64,000 nucleotides of DNA from Tretioscincus oriximinensis (GCA_022410635.1 JAJVDF010000583.1:719534-783533); one strand, 5' to 3'. Shown: positions 12,401-25,509, counted from the first letter of the stretch. Notes: generated by a model not told the origin, from the letters alone. A program made the numbers and translations.

Positions 12401-12715
12401 ATTACCTTTGTGGATTACATGTTGTTTTTATGAAATATTGTTGGAACAACAGCATGAGTCAATCTGCCAAGGGTGGATAACACATGTGTTGTAAGCAATG
12501 CACCTATTTTTGAACATTAGATCCATATATGTTCCAAATTTGTGGATTTGTCTGAATTGTTTTTATTTCAACTCACAAAGCAAGATCTAGAGGAAAACAG
12601 CTCATGTGATGTATCTTTTCCATCACTTCTTTAAAATTATGCGATTTTACTAAAGCTGATTTTTTGCCCAAATGAGTGCATGTAGATCCAGGCAGCTGCA
12701 GAAAAAATAATTGCT

Positions 12716-13055
12716 GCTAAGCTGCCTTCTATTGAGGACCTATGTACTGCACGGGTCAAACCCCTAACCCCTCACATCCTGGACATAAACTGTTTCAACT
12801 CCTGCCCTCAAAACGTCGCTACAGAGCACTGCACACCAAGACAACTAGACACAAGAACAGTTTCTTCCCGAACGCCATCACTCTGCTAAACAAATAATTC
12901 CCTCAACACTGTTGAACTATTTGACCCCATGACAATCATTATGTGTTGTACCTTATGACTCTTATGTATACTGAGAGCATATGCACCAAAGACAAATTCC
13001 TTGTGTGTCCAATCACACTTGGCCAATAAAGAATTCTATTCTATTCTATTCTATT
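12716..13055 (+). mobile_element. L3/CR1-type LINE 3' end with (ATTCT)n tail
   Basis: The 3' end of a non-LTR retrotransposon. It begins with coding remains (RYRALH, ...NSFFPNAITLLN, typical of the C-terminus of L3/Rex1-like ORF2). It ends in 'ggccaataaagaattctatt' and an (attct)n microsatellite at 13032-13055. Published work on snake genomes describes a CR1/L3 LINE whose 3' tail seeds AATAG repeats, and attct is the complement of that unit. Heavily 5'-truncated and inactive, it sits in the intron of the host gene. Confidence 0.8.
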
Positions 13056-15894
13056 AAACTCTGATGATTCATGACCAACTAATCAAAATGTTTTAGCAAA
13101 CTGCCTGCCTTTGCCCACTGCAGATGCACCTGCCCCTAAACAAGCATGGTGACATTCTTTGCATTAGGTATATGGAGGGGGACATTTTATCCAGCATGAG
13201 CTCCCAGGCACCTAGAAGATACGTTTCCATGCTATTCAGGAATTGCCTGGATTGAAAGTGGTATTTTCCCAAAATAAAAAGTAATTTCTACCCACTACAG
13301 CATAGTTATGATGGAGTTGCCACTAGATTCATGTGGCAATTTCATACAGCCATTCCATAATGGTGGGATTTAAAGCCTGTCTAGATGGGTCAAGACTATA
13401 GTTTATTTTTTTTTTAATATGTTTATTTAAGAATTTATATTCTGCTCTTTACCCNAGCAACAGTAAAGATATAATATGTATATAAATATACCTAAACCAT
13501 ATTTAAAATATACCTCATTCTTCTTCCCTCCCTCTTGCAGTCTATTTCTCTTGCAGTTTACTCTGGAAAACATAGCTTGGCTCTTATGATTATTTATTTT
13601 CTTTATCTTGCATAAAGGCCTGCTTTGCTCTTGCAATCGTTTCTCTTCCTTTCCCTTCATACAACTTCCAAGGACCTTAGGATTGATCTAAGGGGAGAGC
13701 ATAACCATCAGGTCTATGGACCTTTTGACACACACCAACTCTGCCTATCTGACTGCAAAATTGAGTAATAATTTGATATCAGGCACAAATGGAAATCAAT
13801 ACAAGCAAAATGACTGCTGTGTAATCAAGACATGGATAAAAGAAGGAACAGATAACCTGTGATGCAACAACTCATTTGGGCAAGACTATACAAATTTGAA
13901 CTTGCATTTTGAATATTAGGATGTGGTAGTAGTAGATGTGAAACTGGGTAACTCTTCAGTTTGGAACAACTTTCTCAGTTTTAGACCCTTTTTGCACAGG
14001 CCTTTATTCCAGAATATGTCCAGATATGTACTTATCTGTTTGGAATGCCTCTGAAAACCATTTCAGGCCAGTGAATATCAACAATAGTTGAGGCCATTTG
14101 CATGCTGGGCATAGGAATATTGCCATTTTGGTTCAGCAGCAGCAGACACACAAGTGACAGGTTGCCTAGCATGTTCCTGGCTTCTGCCTGGACCTTGCCT
14201 GCCTCACTCACCACTAAACATCATGGGTGAGTGGTAGTGATAGATGAGAGCAAGATGCACCTTGTTAAAAAACAATTCCCAGAAGTTTTGCGTTCATAGC
14301 CCTTCNGGTTTTACTGGGCTGCTTCCAAAGTAGGCTCAAGAATGGGTCAAAATGCTTCAGAAATGGGTTGGGACATTTCAGGGTCAGCAATGTGAAGAAT
14401 GTGTTCCCACAATCCATCTGATACAGTCTGTGAGGCAGTTATGGAAAAGACTTACATTCTAGAAAATGAGCCTATTTTCTACATTATCATGCAGACAGAG
14501 AGCTTCTATTTAGAATATAATCCAAAATAAAAGCAGATGAGATGTAATCACATCATATTTTGTATAATTGTCCAAAGCATTCTCCTCTCCTGAACAAAGA
14601 GAGTTTAAATTCTACAATTATTAAACTAGTTTGGGGAATAAAAGCATAGAATAAGCTTTTTTTCCTGATACATTAAACAAGCTTTTTAGAGGCAATTCAC
14701 CATTGAGTTCTGATTCTGGAGGCAGCAAGTGCTCTAATATATTTTATAATTCAAAAGGAGTGCTGTTAGTTGATTACATTGGTAACCATGGCAAACATGC
14801 CTGCAAGCTACTAGTTGCTTACAATACTTTGTTAAAAAGATTTTTCAATATTGAAGATTTNTCATTCCATGTGATAACTGGATGAATCCTATAAAACCAA
14901 TTGTCCTGCTCAAATCGTTTTCTGGGATCTTGAAATCCTTTTCTTGTGTTTCAATACCTGATCATTTCTTTTTAATGTGGCTATTATTTTCAAATCCTTT
15001 CTGCTTTCTCCTTCTCTTTAAATCTAAGCTGCACTTCTTTCTTAACAAATGGCTCATTTTTACTGCCGTTTTAGTCTGAGCTGCAGTTTCTGCACTTAAG
15101 ACTATATCTTCAGGGCCTCCATTAATGCAATAATGATCTTATCACTGAGGCCCCAAACAAGACTTATGAACCTTTTCTTGACTGAAAACTTAATAGTCTT
15201 CCTCTTCTCAATGCAACATTTGTGCAACCGGCACTATATTTGCAAAATCCGTGCTTTTTCCTGCAAATATTCCCATTTTCTTATAGCTCCTACACTGTGA
15301 GTTTGGAGAAACAGACTTTGGGGGCTGGGGGAGGAGGGGACAGAGATCCAGTAACTAACGTTATTCCTTGTAAACTACTTTTTGTGGCTACCTAACGTAA
15401 GTATTCCTGCTGAGCTTAGTGTTGTTCACTGCTGCATGCTGAGTCTCATATTTGATCTCCAGGTTAGCCTTCAGATCCAAATACAATGCATCTGCTATTC
15501 CATTTTTTTGTCTTTGAAGATTTTTCATTTTCTAATCATATTTGATTGAAGAGGGTTATTTTTCATGAGGATAGTTTACCACCTGCTCTTTATTTGGTGG
15601 CCATTTCATATGAATTTCAGCATTGCTTTTGAGCAGCAATATGTAGCAGTTTCCCCAGGGGATAAATCTAGTGTTCAGTAATTTTGCTCCAATAATGAAG
15701 GCTTTGTGGAATCTTATTGTAAAGTTCTTTATCTGTCCTTCTTTTCCATTGTCTGCTTTCTGTCCTCTCTGAATCTCTCCAATATTTTTTTTCTGATTCT
15801 GTTAATGATAATAAAAACTTAAATTCAAACCACTCATTCGACTCATAACAGCTTGTATGGCTATTCCACAGTGAAGCACATCATATCAAACAAA
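13056..15894. other. Intronic sequence, nothing recognised
   Basis: AT-rich intronic sequence between the two exons. It has short frames only. A T-rich block at 13395-13460 resembles the end of an inverted LINE/SINE but is too diverged to call. Confidence 0.5.
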
Positions 15895-16310
15895 GGCTAG
15901 GTGCACATGATGACTTAAAAACTGCTACAATGCTATAATCCAGAATATAGCAATATAGTATGTCCATGCACACCAAACATGTATATTCCATGACCAATGC
16001 CCCAGTTCTGTAGCATCGCTTATTGATCTCGTCACAGTGCGGTCCATGATTTTTTTTTAGCTTGTAACAGCCAATAGAAACAACTGCTGAGTTCTCGATT
16101 TTATCATCTCGCATTTAATTTGTGCACACACATATGCTCGTGAGAATACAGGGGTTCTTTGGAACGATGCCTGAATATCTGAGCAATAGTCTATTCTGGG
16201 GAAAAAAGGCATTTATTGCGGGTTGGCTACTGAAAAACACTTTGCACTTGTGCCCGAGGCTTTCTGATTGCACTATGAATGAGGTAGAAAAACATAATGT
16301 GCACGGAGCC
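15895..16310 (-). mobile_element. TIR DNA transposon, copy 2 (short form)
   Basis: Bounded by ggctaggtgcacat on the left and its inverted match atgtgcacggagcc on the right. The interior follows copy 3 closely: 'gctataatccagaatatagc' near the left end, 'tgtatattccatg', 'atgcctgaatat' and 'gcatttattgcggg' toward the right. It is 416 bp long, has no coding sequence, and lacks the large GC-rich palindrome of copies 4 and 5. It lies inside the intron of the host gene. Confidence 0.7.
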
Positions 16311-17952
16311 AAAGTCACTATACGTTTTGGTAAGTGGTGGTCGAACATATTTTTGCTTAGGAAATCATAAGATATTGAACAGCTTAGATTCATCAGTGAG
16401 GAATACTTAGGAAATGCATCCTGAACTGGAATTTGGTAAACAATTTTTAAATATTATTGGACATAACAATATTACTTATAATCATTTTGCATTGTATAGT
16501 GCTTGCTTAGCCTCTGTTGGTTGAATGGAGCTCTTTTGTAATGCTTTGAGAATCGTGTGCCATTTGCTTTGCTGTGATTTGATACTTCACTCCTAGTAAA
16601 CATTACAAACTCCTACTTGTGAAGGTATTTTCAGACTTCACTTGCAGACTAGAATGAGAGTTCCAGTTTTTTCTCCTTTTTTGTGAAAGGTCCTGTATGC
16701 TTGTCATAAAATTTCCCTATAGTGTCATTTGGATTTTTATAGGACACAAATGAGAAAACTATAGAATTGACTGAAGATGTATCATTCTAGATAATCTGAA
16801 GTCTGAGGTTTTCAGGTATTGTGCAGCTGAGCTGCTCAGTTGGCATGAAGTTAACTAGCAAGAATCTAAGAATGTCTGTTGCAGTTATATTTTTTTCCAG
16901 CCAGAGGCTGTATTCAGAGTGGGAACTAATTTGCCTAAAAGTCAAATTTTTGTTGCATTTGCCACAACAGATTTTATATAAACCAACAGCAATTTGAATT
17001 TTAGTGCCAATTAACCAGATATCAGTTCACTGATTAAAAAAACAGCTATTGAAGCACAACATCTGATTATTTTGCAAAGACTGTGACATGTGGATAGTTT
17101 TGGCAAGGAACTGAAAGAGAGTTTCTGTGTGAATTACATTTTAATTTTTGCTAAGTTAGAAAGAATCATAGAATCATAGAGTTGGAAGGGACCTCCAGGG
17201 TCATCGGGTCCAACCCCCTGCTTGATAACTTGAAAGACTGACATTCCCTCATAGATCATTTAAGAAAGTGGGGTGAGAGATGAAGGGATTGGATACTGAC
17301 AAAAAAAACCTATCTGGTAGCATTTGATGGGAAGAACTACTGAACTTCTTGACAACTGGCAAGCAAAATGCCTTTTGGGGGAATGTGTCATATGCACAGA
17401 AAATTTCATTTGTCAGCTGACAGAATGACTAAATTCAGAATATACTATAAGGGTATTGATTAAACTAGTAAACTGGAGAACCAGCATTATCAGTAAAATC
17501 CCAAATAAACAAATGCCATATGGATGCAGTAAGCATTGTTTGAGGAACACTGGAAATGGATGTGAAAGTTGGTTATTTTCAGCATTCCAAAAATCAGGGC
17601 AGTGCCATGTAATGAAGCATAAATGTAAATCTACCCATGTGGCAGCACTGCAAAGGAAGAGTGCCAGAAAGCATTGTCAACATTCTGCCTGCTGCTCTGT
17701 CAGTAGAGTGCTATTGTAAAGTACTATGTTAGATGAGTGTGTACATGTGTGGGATAAGCTGGACTTCATACTGTTCCAGCATTCCTATGGTGTCACAGAA
17801 GTGAAAGGAAGTGCAGACCCTTAGGGCACCCTCAGTTTCACACGAATACCATGTGGATCCTGCTTCTGATTCATGATTCACCACTGTTTATTCAAAAATA
17901 CACTTTCTCAATTGTCCTTAAAGAATGTTTTGTTGTCTTTGCTTTGCCATAG
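16311..17952. other. Intronic sequence with one CR1 scrap
   Basis: No exon candidate recognised. The only identifiable insert is the CR1 end at 17163-17240. Confidence 0.5.
17163..17240 (-). mobile_element. CR1 LINE 3' terminal fragment
   Basis: Reads aatcatagaatcatagag, then ttggaagggacct and gtccaaccccctg. This is the reverse complement of the classic CR1 3' end with its ATTCTATG-type terminus. Only about 78 bp remain; 5' truncation this severe is common for CR1. Confidence 0.9.
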
Positions 17953-18207
17953 TGGGAGAAGGAGTTGGAGCTTAGGCTTCAGCTTGAACAAAAGCTTTTG
18001 GAGCTAGAACTTCAAAAGAAGAAGAAACTGGAAGAGGAGCACTTCAAGCAAATAATGGAGTGGCGATTTGAAAAGCTGCGTAAGACAACTAAACCATATG
18101 AACTGCCTACAAAATGTGAAGTGAAACCATCAAAGGCCAGCAGCAGCACACAGTTGTCAAGTCCACAGGTCTCAAAAACCTCCATCNAAGCTTCTGAGGG
18201 TCCATAA
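17953..18207 (+). CDS. Probable terminal exon, coiled-coil protein
   Basis: An acceptor (ctttgccatag) precedes an open frame starting WEKELELRLQLEQKL in phase 0, which joins the exon ending at 11788 without a frame change. Residues 1-35 are an E/K/L-rich coiled coil (LELELQKKKKLEEEHF), followed by KQIMEWRFEKLRK, then TKPYELPTK and a serine-rich tail (SKASSSTQLSSP). It ends at TAA (18205-18207), with a second TAA directly after. One N falls in the tail. Clean splice signals, phase match, an uninterrupted frame and a downstream poly(A) signal support a real gene. The identity is unknown; the last exon of a structural ciliary or centrosomal protein would fit the composition. Confidence 0.75.
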   Translation, partial: WEKELELRLQLEQKLLELELQKKKKLEEEHFKQIMEWRFEKLRKTTKPYELPTKCEVKPSKASSSTQLSSPQVSKTSIXASEGP

Positions 18208-18346
18208 TAACCCACAGGCAAATGCATGTAAAAACCCCAAGTATACACAGAAAAAGAATTAGAGTTTCTGCCATTTCCTATTAATGTATTCCAGCTCAAA
18301 AGTACATCTTTTTTCTTACATTTCCCCAGGTGATCATATCTAAGTT

Positions 18347-18352
18347 AATAAA
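18347..18352 (+). promoter_or_regulatory. Candidate poly(A) signal
   Basis: AATAAA lies 140 bp after the stop codon of the coiled-coil exon. Another lies near 18695. Either could end the transcript. Confidence 0.5.
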
Positions 18353-18399
18353 AACTATAAAGGAGGTGGACTATCTTTGGAATAACCAGTAAATCCATT

Positions 18400-21390
18400 T
18401 AGTGGAACAAAGAAACTAGTTTCCCTCAGCTTTGAATGGGAAAAACTTAAGAATCCCCTCGTATCTAACTTTCCTCTTCTCAAATTTGTAATCTTTAGAA
18501 GTTAGGTTTTTTGAGGGGAAAAACACTGCACTTTGTAGCATTCATTAATATGTGACAGTTTACGCCTAAATTAAATGTTGTCACCTAAATACAATGGTTA
18601 TAAGAAAGTATTGTATTGCGTTATCAGTTTCTGCTTAAATGAAATCATTGTGTTTTCTTCTCTTAGTACACGACAGTTTTCTGTGTAACTTCAAGAAAAT
18701 AAACTAGGAATATGCACTAACTAAAATATCCATTTAATTGCACTTCCAGTGAATCAATATTCACTGATCCAGAACTTGGGAGGCATTTGGAACTACCAAG
18801 GAATGCATTTCAGCAGTGTGCCATAGCATACTGTCAAAGGCCCATAAAAAGACTTGTGAGTGCACTTAGATGTTCATGTGAGCTTCACAGCTATGNTACC
18901 AAGATGTGAGGTGCTGATCTGAATCAGAGCCTCAGTGCAGACCAATTCCTTTCTGTCATTTGAATTGGAATAGATGGGCTTGGCTATTCCAGAGCCACTC
19001 ATCAGAAATAAAGGAAGACAACAGCAGGAAATATCCTAGTATGTTTCATGGTCAATATATCAGCCAGTGTGTGTCAGCAAATGATAACTCAAAACGTTGA
19101 TACTTTAGTCCTATATTAAAACATTATTGTTCCATTATCACAAAGGAAACTGTGGCCTAGAATAGGTCTTAGTAATATCCACACCACAAATCTAGTCCAA
19201 ATTGATACGCCTCTCAAACCATCCAATTCATGTCATTTCCTTGACAAACTGTGGACTTCATTTGACAATGAGGAATTTTACATCTCTGCCTGGGGTTACT
19301 TGTAGGTTTCGGCAGAAGAAGCCATTTTTACTTTAACTGTTTTAAGAGATCTGATTAAAATTATTTCATATCAGCATCCTCAAGGCATACCTCTTGAATG
19401 TATTTTTAGTAAGTTTGATTACTATTGCTTCCAATTAAACCTTTCACATATACAATCTCAGAGCAGATCTTCTCTTTTATAAACAAGTAGTTGATGTTCA
19501 TTACTGAACAATGAAATATGAATTANTAGTAAATAATAGATGAGAGTAGATATGAACCATCCATTGGAAAAAATACATTCAAAAGCTCAAAGGAAGAATA
19601 ATACAGAAATAAACATGTGGGTATAGCTGTATTTAAAAAATAGCATCAGCACAGCTTCTCATGAAACAATTTTTAAAATATATATGCAAATATACATATG
19701 CATCTTTTATTGATCTCTGAGATCCATTCTGCAGCAGACATTTACATTTTCTGTGCTGCAGAGTTTTCATGAAAAAATGCCCCCCTAACGTGATCATTTC
19801 TGCTGTAATTTAACCCAGGGTGAATATATGCAACTTGTCACAATCCTGATGGCTGAAGTATCAAAGGCATTAGTCACAGATATGAAAAAAGTGGCTTCAA
19901 GATGGCAATGTAGTAGTAACATACAAAACTAGGGTTCTCGATCTTCCATTAGTACATATTGAAGATTTTTGCCTTGACCACACCTACTATGAATTAATTC
20001 AACTTCAATTTTGAATTAATTCAACTTCAATTTTGAATTAATTCAAAATGGAATAACACAGTAGGAAAATTAATTTTCTTTCCAGGTTATCTAAATTCAA
20101 AAATGCCAAAATAAAACATCTTGCTATTTTGTTGATATGTTCTTTCACTCTGAAAATGTACTGAAATTATATTAAAACTATATGTGACTATGTGCATTAA
20201 TAACACAGATTTGCAGAAGTTACCGTAAGACTTTAAAAAAAATATTTGTGGGTGCAGCCAGAGATCCTTTCCACCATGCTAGGAAGGGTCCAACGTCTTC
20301 TTTCCATATTGTAATCAGCATGCTCCATCTTCACTCTATCACAGTAAACTTCAATGATGAAATATTTGAGAACTCTTGCCCTGGAACAGAACTATGTGTG
20401 AATTTGGAGCATTTAAATAGGGACTGTTACTGAAATGATGGATGGAAGTTTTGATAATCATGAGCTTCCTTTTTAATCTTCAAAAACTGTCATGCTAATT
20501 CTGAAGAAAGCCCAGTTTTTTGAGTGGGAGATCAAGGCCAGCCTAGGGCTGGTTGGCCCAATATAAATGGTCCTTCCCATTACAACATTCTGTATTCTGG
20601 ACCAGCATGCTCCTCTTTGGTACTGGAAATGAAGGACAATTGTGAAAAGGGGCTAAGACTCAAAACCTTTTCATTTATATTACCGCATTACGTACACTAC
20701 ATTGTCAAAAGTATTCACTCACCCACCCACACAAGCGAATGAAGGTATGAGCAAATGCTTTATCAGATAATCATGTATTTCTCTTTTATANGTTTCAAAA
20801 TTTTGCCAATCTTGATGAAATTGCCGTATTGCCCATATGAGAGAAATTCTGTTAGATTATTCTGTGTTGGATGCAATGGCATTCTCAGGAATNGACAAAG
20901 ATTTTTTTCTTGCAAATTGTCTCATGATTCAGCCTGAGTTTGGAGTTGTAGAGCAGAGATTCAGTCTAATAGAGAAAGAGGCGCAGGGATTGAGAATCTC
21001 CTAAAATGTGATGCAAACTGAGAGAATAGTTTCAGGTAGCAAAGCACAGNATTTTTATAAAAGATACCTTAATAATTTAGACCAGTCTGAGTTTGTGGCT
21101 AGGATTACTCAAGGTCAGAAACCACACAAATTTTGTAAAGCAATCTTCAAAGCATAATACATGAAAACGGGAGTTGGGTTGTTTGAGCTATGTAGGGCAC
21201 CTAAGAAAGTTAGAAAAACAACTCAAGACTGGTAAGTGTTGAAATGGATTGCATGCTAAATGAGCTGTTCAGTGAATTTTTTTATGTCTCGCTTTTGTTT
21301 GAAGAAATGAGGATCAAAGTAATATATTGCATTGGAAAATAAAGAGATGCATATTTCATTCTCACTGATTTTTGACTTGGGTGGCTATTA
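18400..21390. other. Intergenic sequence downstream of the gene
   Basis: AT-rich, with short frames and several single Ns. Apart from the tandem repeat at 19991 I recognise nothing. Confidence 0.5.
19991..20048. repeat. 22-bp tandem repeat, 2.6 copies
   Basis: The unit gaattaattcaacttcaattt(t) repeats at 19991, 20013 and 20035. Each unit contains the self-complementary gaattaattc. Confidence 0.9.
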
Positions 21391-21395
21391 ATTTT

Positions 21396-21403
21396 CAATC
21401 ATT

Positions 21404-21435
<32 letters not shown>

Positions 21436-21448
21436 TATCATCATCATG
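21396..21448. repeat. (ATC)n microsatellite
   Basis: About 17 triplets, interrupted by two att units. Confidence 0.95.
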
Positions 21449-21579
21449 AATTTAATTTATTTTTGGCATTTATGTCCTGTCTTTGTTCTAAAGAGTTCAG
21501 TGCTGGGCATTGTGCAGTCAGCTAGGTTGAGAGACAAAGACTGACCTAAAAAACTTCTGTGGCAAAGTTGAAATTTGTA

Positions 21580-21770
21580 CCCAAGGTAGGCTGACCAGAT
21601 GACCCCTTTTGGGGTGGGTGAAAACCCAGTTTTGGGGTGCCTCCCGGTTTTTGCTGAGGANTTTTTTTTTTCAAAAAAAGATTTTTTTCCGATTTTTAAA
21701 AATTATTTCTTTCCTCAGCAAAACCCGGAAGGGACCCCAAAAGGGATCATTTGGTCAGCCTACCCAAGGG
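21580..21770. mobile_element. Miniature inverted-repeat element with 7-bp target duplication
   Basis: The element proper is 21587-21763 (177 bp). It starts taggctgaccagatga and ends with the near-exact inverted copy (tcatttggtcagccta). Directly outside both ends lies the same 7-mer, cccaagg. The arms pair over about 55 bp on each side (including ccccttttggggt and cggtttttgctgagga against its partner), around a T/A-rich centre. It has no coding capacity. Elements with a 'gtgaccaga' end are common in amniote genomes. The TSD length is near that of hAT elements, but I leave the superfamily open. Confidence 0.8.
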
Positions 21771-24639
21771 CTTCTCAAACCGTACTCTGACAGTCATACA
21801 CATGGAAATAAACTTACCCACATGCAAATAAGATTGCTGCTCAATCACAAGTTGAACCAGCCTAATGCATTTCATGCAACAAAGACAATGACAAGGTCTT
21901 TAATGCCAATGATGGATGCAGCACCAATGACCATCATATCAGGGTTTGTGAGAATTAGGAACAGTCTATCTAGCTGAATTATGAAAACACCTCTCCATCA
22001 ACAATGCTTTTGTTTTCTCCAGATTAGATCTCAATTTTTAACATAGGGTTGTCTTGTCTACATTTTGTCACTGTGACTTTTGAAGTCTTTAACAATAATG
22101 ATTATAATCCCTAAATAATAAAGTTTAGGCCTCACTAATGTATTGTACTTGTGCCTCCCATATGCTTCATTTTTAAGGCTGATTCTCTCTTTTTAGGATG
22201 TGGAAGAGATGTGGATCAACAGCTCCACTACACAGATTATTTATGAGCCTACTGCCATCTGTTAAAATCAGGAGTAGGCATGCTTATTTAACTCAGAATA
22301 TTTTGTCAGAATGCAGAGTTAACTATGATATACTTTGTCTTATTATCTTTTTGATACGTACCTTGCATAGGAGAACAGTGTGTCCTAATGGATTTAGCCC
22401 ATGTTCTATCTATGCAAGTCATAAGTTTACTGCTTGAGTCTTAAAGCATTAGGTAAACTCATTATCCTAATTCTAACTCATCTTCATTGATATACTGAGC
22501 GAGTTTAGAGCTTTATTTATAAACAGCAAAACTAATTTGGAAACGTCAGATTCTGTAACACAAATTCAAATATTTACATACTTTTGCATATCCTATTGAC
22601 AACTCTGTTACTTTTGAGCAATATGTTTTTTTTTATAGTGACACAACAGATTTTGATGATAATACAGTTTTAATGTTATTCCCTTGCTTAGCTGCACAGT
22701 TGATTTGCATATTCGTACGAAAGTGTTATTGCCGTCTTCTGAATTTATATATTTACACACACATATATACATATATATCTAAAACATGTCCCAGATGTTT
22801 CTCTTCCTCATTTTTGCAGACGTAGCTCTCCGCTCCAAATAAAAGAAATGCTATGCTTGCCTACAGATGTCATCTGAAGTAGGCTATTTTTCTGGAAGCT
22901 TTACTTCTAAGAAAGAATCTGCTTGGCCTGAAAGAACCACACTAGAAGACAACCAGCAACTTGGTGATCACCACTGTAAACTATGTATGTAATGATATGC
23001 AGGAATTCACACACTACCAACACCTGGTCCACACTCCCTAGGCATGTGAGAAAAAATACTTTGGCTGCATCCACATACAGTATTTTTTCACATTATAAGA
23101 ATAATAGCAAGGATCTAGCAATGGTAGTGCTAGAAAGGGTGACCATTATTTTTATTTTGCTAGTGATTTTTAGTGCAGTGGATGAGAACAGGCCATAAGG
23201 TATTAGCAATTTACAAACAGAAACAAATACAGATTAGAATATATATATTTTTAAAATCTCTGGCCCTTAATGTACATACCTTGGATCTTCTGACCATGCA
23301 TTAGTGTCGATTAAATAGGCCCTGCCTGCCTACTCTGTTATTGCATTCTGACTGCACAGAGCAGAGTACAATCCAGATCTGCTATACACTGCTTTATCAT
23401 GTAGACAATCCTATCCCAGGATATTCTGGAATAAGGGCCAATTTGGAAAGCTCTTGCTACTAGCTTCTTGCACTCTTCTCTACACAATTGCTCATTGATC
23501 CAGCATAACAGAGCCATTTCCTTGAATCCTACAGCCTAAGAGACATGTTAATATGCAGATTCATTAATCATGTTTCTGCTGCTCCGGATGGATAGCTATA
23601 GAATGCATCAGTTGTACTAGATTCACCAAAAATGTGCACCAACATCTAGTTTTTACATCAGTGACATTCCCATTTCATAGAGCACCAAATGGGGATTTTT
23701 TTTAATAACTGCTCTTCGTGGGATATAGAAAAGAAACTTTATATACTGAATGCATTAAGTATGTATTTTTTTTAAAAAGCAACTTTGGGTCTTTTGATAT
23801 TTACCTGAGGTGTGTTTCTTAGGATCCTCATAGTAGGAGTTCTGGCCAAGCCAACCTCAGAGGAACTTTTTGTGAACAGTAACATTCATGCTATAATTAG
23901 ATTCTGAAACCTAAAGCTTCTCATAAGCTATAGATTTTTTCCCTTGAAAATGCACAGAGCAACAAATTAGCATTTGTATTGGCTATCTAGTTCAATGGGC
24001 TGTTTTATGTTCATTTAGTGTACCACACATAAGAAGCAGTCCAAACAATTTTAAACACGCTTTCTATGAGACATTTCAAGAAAAGACAGTTGCATTTTAA
24101 CTAACCAATCTACACAACCAATAAGCATTTTCTATCCTTTTGCTTCACTATCTAAAAGAAAATGCCNTAATATTTATTAGCTTCTTCTTCAGAGAGGCAT
24201 TTTTGCATTGAATGCAATAAATGAGGCTCAGTCTTCTGTATTTTCACATCCATTTTGTTCCCTCAGGACAGAACTCAAACTGCTGACACAAGTGAAGATT
24301 TTTTTCCACCTATTCCCTGCATCTAAATTTCTGAAGAAAATGATAATAATGACATAAAAATGGTCCTGGAATTGAGCCATATAAAACAATAATGTTAAAG
24401 CATATTGCATTCTGGCAATTCTGGGATTTCAGTGACAGAAGGAAAAACTAAATTAATGAAAACTTTATAATTAGTTGCTTTTAGTGTTGCCCTTGTATTT
24501 TGATCGTGAAGGTTAGAAACTGACTGAAAGTTTCCTTTTGGTTTTGCTGCACTGTATTTAAATACAATGTTGTTTGGGGAAGTTGAAGAGAGATTCCTTT
24601 CCACCACACGGCGTGGGTCTCAAATGCCTAAAGAAATAT
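21771..24639. other. Unassigned sequence
   Basis: No convincing gene, RNA or repeat. A ggctgcatccacatac at about 23063 resembles a single transposon end without a partner. Confidence 0.5.
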
Positions 24640-24745
24640 CCTTCCCATACAGAATTGCCTGCACTCTAAGACCTTCTGATGAAGATTTCTTGATGGTCAT
24701 ACCGCCTTCTGTAATCAAAAGAGTGGGGATACATGTGGTTGAGCA
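24640..24745. repeat. Unnamed interspersed repeat, copy A
   Basis: Shares with 46163-46228 the sequence of blocks catacagaattgcctgca, ccgccttctgtaatca and aaaagagtggggatac, with an extra 22 bp between the first and second blocks here. Family unknown. Confidence 0.45.
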
Positions 24746-24984
24746 TGTGGTTGAGCACCTACAATGCTTGGATGAAGATACAGTTGTTTACTCTGACTTT
24801 GGATATTCTTTCCCATTTAGAAACTGTCATGCTGAGTTCTCACGAGGAGAAAAAACAGGAACTGTTTGGATCTGAGCTGGCCACATGTGTTTTCTATATA
24901 ATCCAAGTGAAAAACTCACTGCCCATCCTCAGTCTGCACAGCAATGCATTTTTTGATCAGAGTTCCCTCAGCAAACCGTTGCAA

Positions 24985-25085
24985 GTGAAGCAAAGGTAGC
25001 ACTTAGAGATTAACAATAGAAAAGTAGGTGGCATAAGCTTTCCTGGCATGGCTGCTTCTTCAGATTGTAAGTGAAGCTTAACAAA
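24985..25085 (+). repeat. 'cacttagagattaac' retroposon copy
   Basis: Shows gtagcacttagagattaac, then gcataagctttcct and cttcttcagattg, in the order expected for the family seen at 7930, 29955 and 46417. Confidence 0.55.
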
Positions 25086-25365
25086 ATTCACATTAAGTGC
25101 ACTCTGGTGACAGTTTTGTTGTGAGCTCTGATTGGAGCAAGAACTGAATAGTTGGAGTTCCCGGCCCTGGGGGTCTTCTGGTAAAAGCAGAAGAATCCCC
25201 AAAGGCTGGATTCACATGGCAGAAGATCTAAGCAGATCCCTCTCCCATGTATCTTTTTTTTTTCAGTAGTGGCTCAGATTTCCTTGGCTGAGGTTTTGAT
25301 CAGCTGATCACAGCTGAGGTTCTAATCAATAAAGGAAAAAAAGGTAAGGGGGAAGGTGCTGCGAT

Positions 25366-25509
25366 GGAACCCAGTCTTTGGGAGTTCTTTGGTCTTTACC
25401 AGGAGATCCTAAGAACCAGACTCCAGCATATGTGGGGTCTTTAAAATGGGGAAGTTGTGGGGAAGATAGAGTGAATGCTTTGGGTGAAAAGCGGTGTATA
25501 AAAACCCAG
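25366..25509 (+). mobile_element. SINE 3' part running into (TTC)n
   Basis: The last 60 bp (ggggaagatagagtga, then aaaagcggtgtataaaaac) match the L2-like tail of the SINEs at 33.5 and 55.1 kb. Here the tail is in + orientation and leads straight into the (TTC)n. The 5' part is rearranged or deleted, and no tRNA-like head is visible. Confidence 0.5.
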
